From Odontesthes bonariensis (taxonomy: Eukaryota > Chordata > Actinopteri > Atheriniformes > Atherinopsidae): 64,000 nucleotides of DNA. The stretch is taken from assembly GCF_027942865.1 (NCBI RefSeq), contig NC_134509.1, forward strand, positions 27,226,197 to 27,290,196. The letters are read 5' to 3'. The stretch's first letter is position 1. Each line of letters begins with the position of its first letter. Made by a program: the position numbers and the translations under genes. Of this stretch, positions 12,501 to 23,800 are shown piece by piece. The notes under the pieces are model-generated. The model saw only the letters and a list, made by a program, of their open reading frames with translations. It did not search any database and was not told the origin of the DNA.

Positions 12501-15500
12501 ATTTACAGCCAATTTAAAACTGTTGATTAATCCAACACTCATATTTTCGATTTGAGTATTTGGAACAAACCTACTTGAACATGGAGAGCATGTAAAGTCC
12601 ATCCATATTCAAAAAGAGAGGCAGAAATTCAAACAAGGCACCTTTATGCTGGGAGGCAACAGTGCTAACTGGCACACCACTGTGCCAGCCCCTTGTTATT
12701 TTTGATTAGATGAATATATCACTTGTAGATATTGCTTCATTTCTGCAAATGTGAGTAATGCAGTGTAAGTACTAAACACATGTTAAAAAACAAGTGACAT
12801 ATTGGCAAGGAGTGTACATTCAATCGCAGCATTCTAACACCACAGGTGAGCAATGTTTATATAACGGGCTACATATTAGAAATGGTAAAGAAGCTGACAG
12901 TGGGCCTAATCAAAGTGCAGCAGCTGGGTACTGGGAGGCAAAGCCAGGAAGAAGGAACCCATCCCAGGTGGGCATTCTCAAAATCCAGGACAGCATTTAA
13001 GGCATGGAGGGTGAATCTATCCATTTTCTATCCCTGCCAAATCCAACTTAGCAAGGGCACTGGAGCCTGTCCCGGTGAGAGTCAGGGCGCAATCTATACA
13101 TGTTGCCAGTCTATCAGAGGACCACACAGAGACAACCAACCATGCACATGCACACCTAAGAATCAATTAAGACTCACCAATTAACCTAACATGCATGTTT
13201 CTGGACGGTGGGAGGAAGAACCCACATATGCGTGAGGAGAAAATACAATCTCCCCACAGAAAGGCCCCAGCTGGGATTTAAACCAGCAACCCTCTTGCAG
13301 TGAGGCAACACTGCTAACAACAGAACCATTGTGCAGCCCACCTTTGATTGTAACAGATATGGAGACTGAAAAATAGTGAATATAAAGAAGCTAGAGAATA
13401 ATATGATAACGGAAAGGAAATGTGCGGAAAGAGATACACAATTCTCAGGCTCACTGTATGGTATGATTAAAGGTTAATTTAAGGTATGTTTAACATTTGA
13501 TTTAACTAGTTTTCTTGTTAAAAATTGATTTAATGTGTGTGATAGTAGACATTCCTAGAAAAAGACTCAACTCTTGATTGAAGCTTGTTAGGTTCTGTGT
13601 CAAATATCATTCTGTGTTGCATTTTCAGAATTGAAATGTGCGAGACCTTCAAGGCGAAAACGGGCCTCAACTATACTCGAAGTCAGAACCACCTTAAGTA
13701 AGATGCACTGCTCTAAACCGCTTGATAGCCAATATTGAGCCATTTTCCGATACATAACTTTAATCTTTGCATCAGTGAAAAGTCAGAAAGCTGTTCTACT
13801 TTATATTTTTGACTTCTATTTCTAAAGGTCTTTATTTATAACTTTATTTTTCTATCCACAACCCTCCGTCTCTCCAGTGAGCCAATATGATAATAAACTG
13901 CAACGTGACTGTTGTTTGGATGGCATGAAGGACACCCCACTTTCATACACCTGTACGCGGCGCAGTGAGTACATAGTGGATGGCAAAGCCTGTGTTGATG
14001 CCTTCCTGCACTGCTGCACGGAGATGGAAAGCCAGATAGCTGAGAAAAAACAGGACAACCTTCAACTTGCTCGCAGTAAGTGATTGGAAAAAGGATGGAG
14101 GGTGGCTCTTCATGTTCATATCAGTTGCGATAAAAAGGCATAATGATACCATATTCATTATCAATAGGTGAGTCGGATGAAAGTTACATGGATAGCAATG
14201 AAATTGTTACTCGCACCAAGTTCCCTGAAAGTTGGCTGTGGTCAGACATCACTCTGCCTGCTTGCCGTAGACCAAACTGGTGAGTAAAGTGAAAGTTGTA
14301 CAAAAAATATAAAGGAGATCAGTTTAAATGCTAAACCAATCGATCTACAGCTGTCCCTCAAACTGCTGAGACTTTCCTGTATTTCAGCGAGACCACTTCG
14401 TGGGAAAAAGGGATTCCTTTGCAAGATTCAATCACAACCTGGCAGTTCACTGGCATCAGTCTCTCAAGAACTCATGGTGAGGAGGAGTCCCTCTGCCACC
14501 ATTTAAATGCTTACTCTTCTCTGCTGTTTAATCTCTTTTTTTCTTTTTCCATTCTATCTACTTTAAGGAATTTGTGTTGGTGAGTCTTTAGAGGTCATTG
14601 TCCGTAAGGATTTCTTCATCGATCTCAGGCTGCCTTATTCTGCTGTCCGCGGAGAGCAGCTGGAAATCAAAGCAATTCTTCACAACTACAGCCCTGACAT
14701 TATCACTGTACGTCAAAAACAAAAGTAACAACAAAAACAAAAACAGTTCTTCTGCGATGAGGATATTTCCTGAAATGATGAGTGCATGCTTTCCAGATAA
14801 TCATTAACTAATACCAATGAATGTGATCCTTTTTTGACTCCTTGTACATTCTTCTCAATGATGAAAATAATTTCTATACTCTCAATGCAATTGCTAAAAG
14901 TTAAGCACATGTCCAGAAAGACAAATATATTTCACTTTGTTGGACGATCATATTGTTTGCATTTGTGAAACAACACCTCTTTCTTCACCTTTGTCCCGTT
15001 TTAAGGTTCGTGTTGATCTGTCTGAGGAGGAGAGTGTGTGCAGTGCAGCTTCCAAACGCAGGAGGTATCGCCAGGAAGTCAAAGTGGGGCCGGAAACTAC
15101 GCGTTCTGTACCCTTTGTCATTATTCCCATGAAAGAAGGACAACACAGCATCGAGGTCAAAGCAGCAGTTAAAGACTCCCACCTCAATGATGGAATCATG
15201 AAGCTACTAAGGGTGGTGGTAAGAGAGACAAATCTATATTTTTATGCTATATAATAGGCTGTTTATCTATTCTCTGTAGAAAAGTATACAGACTTGGATT
15301 TTTCAATCAATCTCACCTACATGTAATACAAAACAAAAAAAGTTGGAAGAAATGATCCTGAATAATTCTTCCTAATACACAAAACATAGAATCATGTAAA
15401 GGACCTATGACAGAAACAGCTAATTGTGAGTCTCATGTCACAGGGTCTGTCTGAATTCTAAGGTAAATTAAGAGTATTGCATGTACATTAATATCAAAAT

Positions 15501-17757
15501 AATATCAACTGAATCCATTTCAAGGAAAAATGGAAGATAACAAAATCTGGGAACTTTGAAAGTATCTGAATACGTTCTGTATCAACAATTAATAATGTTT
15601 AACCTTTTTTTTTTCCAGCCTGAGGGTGTACTGGTCAAAAAGCTTCAGAGTGTAACTCTAGATCCAGTTAAAAAAGGCAAAGGTGAGTTCACCTACACAA
15701 AAGTGCAATGTAGCTGTTTAGTAATAGCATGTTTTATCACTCTCTAACTGATCCCTCACTGCTTTCTGCTTTTAGATCGTGTACAAGTAGAAACTTTGAA
15801 CAGTAATATTCCGAAAGCCGGCTTGGTTCCAGGTGCACCTACTATCACGCAGGTTTCTGTCACAGGTGAGACATACTGTTACATTTTAGCCACTTATGAG
15901 ATACAATGGAAAATGGAAATGAAAAAGATGAAAACGGAAGGACTTTGAATGTCTGTTTAAGGGTCCTGCTGTTAACTTAAAGGATTTCTTTTTTTTTTGT
16001 GCATTCAGGTAGAGAACAAGTAAATGGACTCGTGGAGAATGCGATTAGTGGGAAATCAATGGGTACTCTGATCAGACAGCCCGGGGGCTGTGGAGAGCAA
16101 AACATGATCCATATGACCCTCCCTGTCATTGCAACCACATATTTGGACAAAACTAATCAGTGGGAACCTGTGGGCTTCCAGAAACGGAATGAAGCTATCC
16201 AACACATAAAATCTGGTAGGCTCACACAGATTAAACCAAGGCATTTCAACATAGAACTCAACTGAAAGGATTTTCTCAAAATGTTTGTAAGTGGATAGGA
16301 AGTTACAGAGTTGATGGCTTTCTCAAAAAGGTTTTTTTTTTTTTTTTTGCTTTGTTCAGGCTACACTAATGAGCTGGCTTTCCGTAAAAGTGATGGGTCT
16401 TTTGCTGTGTGGGCCAGTCATCAAAGTAGCAGCTGGTGAGGCACTTAAATATACATGGATTCCTACACCATTTTCGGCAAATCATAACTTCTGAATTTTC
16501 AAAGCTGTACTTTATATGCATGCAAGTGACACTTGATGATCAAGCCATTCCCTTTCCTTTTCAAGGCTGACAGCCTATGTTATCAAAGTGTTTTCCATGG
16601 CCTACAATCTGGTGGGAGTGAAAACTGAACATATCTGTGACGCTGTCAAGTATCTGATCCTAAATGCTCAGCAGCCTGACGGTTTGTTTAAAGAAGTTGG
16701 AAAAGTATACCACGGAGAGATGATTGTGAGTGCACCAATTTCATTTATATCATTTCTTTATTTTTAGTGTAAAAAATATGTGACGCATTGAAAAAAGTAA
16801 TGTACGCTGTGGATGAAAGGATTTTCTTTCCCTTTCCTTTCCTTTCTTTTCTTTTTTTTGATGATGATGATAATGATGGCACCGACATCCAATGGTGTGT
16901 GTGCCTGTGTAGGGTGATGTGCGTGGGAAAGATTCAGATGCCTCCATGACAGCCTTCTGCCTCATCGCCATGCAGGAAACACGCACAATATGTTCTGCAA
17001 AAGTTAATGTGAGTACCTCAACAGTATACAGCATTTTTTTCCTCCTCTTCAAATAAACTTATCATATACTAGAAAATTGCCAGTGAAGTAAATGTATATG
17101 TATATTTTGGAAACATCAGGCTTGCCTAAGCTGGTAACGTGAGAACAGACGTTCAGAAGTAACAAAGAATTAAATAATTATGACTGCTAAATTTGACCCC
17201 GCCTTGAAGCTTCCAGCTTTTCTCCATTTTCATCTCAACCCCACTGCCCACTATCGAATGTAATTGAATGAGGTTTAGGGTGACTCCCAAAGCAATGAAG
17301 AGGAATTGTTACAGCATTCCCAAACAGGAATGGATATTACGGCTTTTTATATTCATGTCAATGTCTTTTGGTGACTTCCTGTTAACCAAAAATATACATA
17401 TCCTGCATCCCCTTTTTCTATTTTTCATTTGTCCAGAGTCTGCCAGGCAGCATTGACAAAGCAGTTGCCTACCTGGAGAGACGCCTGCAAAGTCTGACCA
17501 ACCCATATGCCGTTGCCATTACATCATATGCTCTGGCCAATGAACAAAAATTGAATCGGGAGGTCCTCTACAAGTTTATATCTCCAGGTGCAGCCAAACA
17601 GATTTTTTAAAAACATTTTGAAGTAATTATTGCTGTATACATTTTCTCAGCTAGAATTGTAATAAGGTCAGTTATTAGATGATTATTGCTCATTAGGCAT
17701 ACAATAGTATCCCCTTCATTGAATATGGTAATATGGTAATAAGACTAAAATAGTATG

Positions 17758-17823
<66 letters not shown>

Positions 17824-20800
17824 CAGACACTTTTTTGGTCCAGCATCTGGGGGACATATTTCAGACAGTTATAGAAAAGGTATTTTTTTTATATTTTTCA
17901 GAGTTATCCCACTGGCCAGTACCTGGGAAACGTATGTTCACATTGGAGGCTACAGCTTATGCTCTGTTGGCTCTTGTCAAGTCCCAGGTAAGCATTTCAC
18001 ACATGAGTGTATTTGAGTCACAGCACTTTCTGGAGAACTCTGACCCTTTGCATCATGCTTAATTTAATTATAGAATCGAAATAATAATTTCTCCAACGTA
18101 GTGTAAACTACATATACATATTTTTATTTGTGTCATGTCACTGTTTTGTGTACAAGCAAAATAAATAAACAGATGGAAATTAAAATAAAAGACAGCAAAA
18201 AAATTCTGCTGCAAAACCATGGACATGAAATTTATATTGCCTTATTGTGCTTTATAATAAAAGAGCATTAAACATCTGCAGCTCATCCAGAACGCTGCTG
18301 CTAGAGTTTTAACCCGGACTAAGAGATCTGAACACATCACACCAGTTTTAAAATCTTTACTCTGGCTTCCAGTCAGTCACAGAATAGATTTTAAAAGCCT
18401 GCTGATGGTTTACAAATCCCAGAACGGTTTAGGGCCAAAATACATCTGTGATATGTTCAGAGAATATAAACCAAGCAGAGCTCTTAGATCCAAGGACTCA
18501 GGTCAGCTGGTCCAGTCCAGAGTCCAGACTAAACATGGAGAAGCAGCATTTAGCTGTTATGCTGCAAACAAGTGGAACAAACTGCCAGTGGAGATTAAAC
18601 CTTCACCAAATGTAGACATTTTTAAATCCAGGTTAAAAACATTTCTGTTCTCATGTGTCTATGCATGAAATATCTTTTAACTTATCTAGACTGTTGCCTG
18701 ATTTTAAATTCATTTAAATGATTTTATTTGTTTCTCTTTATATTCTTTTATGCATTTTTAATGCTTCTTCCACTCCCTGCTGCAATGCTTTTATTTTATG
18801 TAAAGCACTTTGAATTGTTTTGTACATGAAATGTGCTATACAAATAAATTTGATTTGATTTGATTATAAGGAATTCTAAAGTAGCTATAAGGTAACATTT
18901 TAACTATAACAAAGTCAGCGCTTTTTTCCTAAAACTTCCGTGCATCATCAGCAACAATGGTTCAATTTTTTCTTGCTTTTTATCAATAAAGGCCTTTGAA
19001 GATGCAAGACCTGTTGTGAGATGGTTCAACCAACAACAGTTTGTGGGTGGAGGTTATGGATCAACTCAGGTAGTATAAAACCTTTTGTTCAACAAGACTT
19101 TTTTATCTGTTTCCAGTGAAATGCTGTTATTAACTTTACTTTACCTTTTGTTTTTCACATTTTTCTGTCTAGGCTACTATCATGGTGTACCAGGCTGTGG
19201 CTGAGTACTGGACCATGGCTCAAGAACCAGAATATAATCTGAATGTAGACATTCAGTTGCCGGGAAAATCAAAGCCTGAGAAGTACAACATCAACAGGAA
19301 TAACCACTATGCTACACGAACATCCAAAGTGAGAACACAATCTCTCATTCACACATACAACACTCCATGTATGTCAGTCTTGTCTACTTATTCCTGTGTA
19401 CGGATATCTCTGCATGTATATCCCAACAGATTAATAACATAAACCAGGATGTGAGCGTGAGTGCCAGAGGAACAGGAGAAGCAACTGTGCAAGTAAGAGA
19501 TTATTTTTTTTTATTTAGTTTTGTATGTATCGTTTGCTTTTGAAACTAGACAAATCTAAGTGCATTATTTGCATATCTAAACAATGGGCATCATTCAACA
19601 ATATTTTATTTACCTTTTTTCTTATCTCATTGAGACTTAAAGGGAACATATGTGGTCATTTCCCTTTCATATCCGAGAAAATGTTTGCATATTATTTTCT
19701 TTCAAGCAGATAATTCAATTTTAATATGAATAAACACATGGGCAGCTGATTATTCACAATAAAGAAGAAAGATTTTCATTGCATATTTCCTCAGAGGCTG
19801 CAGGCAAATAAATAACAGTTTTGGTCAACAGAAAATGCAATATATAAAATAGTTAAATGAATTATTTGGCAACAACACATCGGCATTAATGTGAAAAGTC
19901 CCGTTCAAGAAAATGCATGTCATAAACCTTCCAAGTATTATGGATGAATGGGTATCAGAAATTTTAAGACAAATCTTTATTTGTTTACTACAATTCAAAA
20001 TCACATAATTATTCAATCAATTTGACAGATGGTGTCACTGTTTTACGCTCTGCCTAAACAAAAGGAAAGTGACTGCAAGAAGTTTAACGTGTCAGTGCAG
20101 CTTCTCCCAGGTAATTTTGTTCCCCTTTGTCCATTTAAGCCTCTGTGGTCTGCTTGCATCCACGCAGGTAAAGGTTAGATAATGGTTAGATTAATCTATT
20201 GCATTTCTCATACTTTGTTCCTCCAGAGAAACTTGATGATGATGAGAAGACATACATGCTTAGAATAGAGCTTTTGTAAGTACAATACACCACACTCTCG
20301 CTTGTATAAATTAGAAAACATGAAACAATATTTGATAAAGTAATTTGCTTTCTTCCTCTCCAACTACTTAGTATTTTAATTACGCCGTCCATTGTTGTTT
20401 ACAGGTTCAAAGACAAGGATCGTGATGCAACCATGTCAATCTTGGATATTGGCTTGCTAACAGGCTTTACTGTTGACACAAAAGATCTGGACCTAGTAAG
20501 AATTTTAATATTCACTGTCTTAGATCATGATTAAGAAATACCTGTTAGCAAAAAACAAGTGTTTTTAAAAAGATGTCTGATGAGCTGCTTGTCTTGTGTT
20601 TTTGTGTAGCTGTCTAAAGGGCGTGCCGCCACCATTGCAAAATATGAGATGAACACAGTTCTGTCAGAGAGAGGCTCACTTGTCATTTACTTGGACAAGG
20701 TAAAACGTTGGTCTTCTCCGTCTCTTGCTCCACCTTGACATCTGTTTATTCATGTCTATCTCACCTTTGTTTCACATCTCCTACAGGTATCTCACACACG

Positions 20801-23800
20801 ACCAGAAGAGATCTCGTTTAGGATCCGTCAGACAATGAAAGTGGGCGTTTTACAACCAGCAGCTGTGTCTGCCTATGAATACTATGACCGTAAGTCTTAG
20901 AAGGATATGCTGCCTTTCTTGACCTTTAATCTTTTTTTTTTTTCAGATAAAATAGTGAATAGGATAAAAAAAGAAAAAGTAAAAAGTACAATTTTAGATA
21001 TTTGCGAATAAGCATTCAGTTATTTTAAATACATTTCTTCCATTTCAGAAACACCATGTGTTAAATTCTACCATCCAGAGAGGAGGGGCGGACAACTACT
21101 GCAGCTTTGCAGAGGTGATGAGTGCGTATGTGCAGAAGGTAAACAAGATTCTGACTATTCAATAACTTAAACTGAATGATAAATAACTTAACATGTGTTT
21201 TCCTCAACTGTTTATTAATGTAAATATATATACATATATATATGTTTTATATTAAAGTTGAGGCTGGAATCAGATTAAACTGAGGGTTCTATTTTTTTGT
21301 ATTTTCAGAGAATTGCAGTATGCAGAAGAAGGAAAAAGTCTCCAATGATGAGCGCACGGCCAAGATTTGCGAGAGCACAGAGACCAGCAAAATTGACTTT
21401 GGTAAGAAACCATAAGTGTGCTTCATTTATATTTCTACCCTCAGAAAGTGTGCATTGAAATTGAGATGATCTCAGTAAGACACAGAGCTAAAATCTTTGC
21501 ATTGTCTGCTCACAGCATACAAAGTTTTGGTGGAAAATATTGCATTCGAGTTGTCCACTGACAGTTACGTAATGAGGGTAACAGAAGTCATCAAAGAAGG
21601 TGGGTACTGACCTTGTTTCTGCACTTGTTTCTATACTTCCCTAGACACTGGTATAAATTGTTCACAGGCCCTCTCCATCTCCTTGCTGAAATTGTTTTAT
21701 CTATTTGATAAACAAGTTACTGCTAGTATTTTTCCAACTTAAGTTGCACTGCCTGGCAGCTGACATGGATTTCAATATGTTTCTGTTTTTCAACCAAGAA
21801 CCAACCAACTGTGCGGTACAGAATGCAATGCAAAAAAAGCCAATTTTTGTACCTAAACTACATTTTGAATAAGCAAAGCTGAAAGTAAGCTTTAGAGATG
21901 CCAGCATGTTCATTTAGTTTCTTGTCCAGAGGCAGGGCAGCCATGATTATCCAATCATGATTCCACAAGAAATGTCTGAAAACTCAGCAGTATTATGTTA
22001 AAATGTGCCGAATAGTTGCAATATTTGATATTTACAAACTTAATAGAATTGCAAACAATTACTTGCTATGACAAAAGTTAGCTTTGTAGAGATATTCTTA
22101 TCAGTGTGCCAAGTTTCAAACATACACACAGTCTGAAGTACTCAAGTAAAAGGACATCCATCCATCCAAGTAGGATGTGCCCGTAAAAAACCTCCAAAGT
22201 GAGGTGACCAGGAGGCATCCTCACCAGATCCCCAAACCACTTATGCTGACTCCTTTCAATACGCAGAAGCAGCGGCTCTACTCCGAGTTCCCTCCAGATT
22301 GCCGAGCTCCTCACCCACTCTCTAAACTTAAGCCCGGCCACTCTCCAAAGGAAACTCATTTCAGCCACTTGTATCTGCAATCTCGTGGTTATATAGGGAC
22401 CAGATAGTTAAAAATAAAAAAAGCGGCTCTGGTACCCCATACTCCCTCAGCACCTCCCACAAAATCCTTCAGAGAACACGGTCGAAAGCCTTTTCCAAGT
22501 TTACAAAACACATGTTGACTTAATGGCCAAACTTCCATGATCCCCTCAGTAACTCTGCAAGGGAAAGATCTGGTCCACTGTTCCAAAACCTGGAACCAAA
22601 ACAAACAAAAGCCCTGCATTAATACATGCAGCAAGCCAACTGTATAGCAGAATCACCCGAGAGAAGTTACAACCACAGGATTGGCTGCATCCACAATGTT
22701 AATAATACAAGCTTTTTAATTACAATTTCAGAAGAAAATGTTTTATTTCTGCATTAGATTGTAGTCCTTTACTCCCCAAAAGCGGTTCCCAGTTAATATC
22801 AGCAACACCGATATTTACTCTTTTTTTGGGACCGTTTCTGTCGTTTTTTACAACAACAAAAAGGTATTGCTTTTTCCAATTCTGTCGATGGCTGTTTTAA
22901 CCATATTTTTTCGACAAAGAGCACCTTTAAATAAGGCCACAGAGGATGAATAATTTGCTGCTTTGAATCTGAATCCTACAGTGTTAAAGGCCAACTTTCG
23001 CTGGAAACCACTTTTGTGTCACTCATTTTAAAATGTGGTAGGTCACAACAAGTCAATGAGTATGCGCCACGCCAAAGTGTAATTCGATCTACTGGGGCTG
23101 CACTGGTCATTGAAGGGTCAACCCACTTAGAGACACAGACAAATGAGCGCGTGAGAGAAGGCGAAACTTTCATTCGTCACTCGGTCGTAAGCCTCGCCCA
23201 TAGCCTTGTATGGCATGGCCACAGCTAATCTGATGGACAGGCACTCCGCAGCTGAAATGGAGTCGTGTCTGTGACATGCAGATGGGACTGCAGATGAAAA
23301 TTAGCTTCTAAACTACAATCTGGTGCAGGTCATCTCTTTACTTTGTAATTAATGTACTTTGCACATGGTCCCTGACTAAATAAAATAAATAAAATAAAAA
23401 AATAAACCTGAAATCACGGCACCGATTTCAGGTGATCACGGCACCGTAGCTCCATTTCAGCTGCGGAGCGCCTGTAGTTGGTGTCCTGCCGAGAGATCAC
23501 GGCACCGATCCTCCCGAGCAGGTCATCAAACTGGGTCCTGGTGAGCCTGAAATACCGCTGGAAGCGGCCGTCATCCAGACGCAACTCCTGGAGAAGGCGG
23601 TGAAATTATCCGAGCTGAATGCACCACCGGATGATGTCACTGACCCAGACACGACGGCGTGTGCGTTTCAGATGAATCTCGGACTGCCACAGCAGGTACA
23701 AGGACGCGATGGTACTTTTATCAGCCATGGTTGATGAGAGAATGAAATGGATAGCCCCTTGAGCTATTCGGTCGTTTTTTACTCGCGCGAATAAGGCGAG

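Larger units (their letters stand above)
719..13697 (+). other. c3: C3 copy A exons 1-17: signal peptide and beta chain
   Basis: Exons read from splice signals: 719-792, 2659-2854, 2996-3158, 4980-5074, 6246-6334, 7966-8048, 8137-8224, 8388-8490, 8593-8713, 8960-9075, 9357-9503, 11042-11141, 11261-11355, 11478-11669, 11802-11957, 12166-12295, 13629-13697. They encode the leader, MG1 to MG5, the first half of MG6 and the linker. Exon lengths equal those of copy B except exons 1, 2, 7 and 11. The length changes in exons 1 (74 to 95), 2 (196 to 199), 7 (88 to 91) and 11 (147 to 144) are all multiples of three, so every exon phase is kept. Confidence 0.9.
16009..19069 (+). other. c3: C3 copy A exons 25-31: thioester domain
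   Basis: Exons: 16009-16215, 16360-16435, 16566-16725, 16913-17008, 17437-17587, 17902-17987, 18992-19069. The thioester pentapeptide Gly-Cys-Gly-Glu-Gln is at 16086-16100. The activating histidine, in the run VYHGEMIG, is at 16711-16713. The Cys to His distance is 116 residues, as in human C3. With this His the acyl transfer should prefer hydroxyl groups, such as those on surface carbohydrates. The last intron of this block is enlarged by a LINE insertion. Confidence 0.92.
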
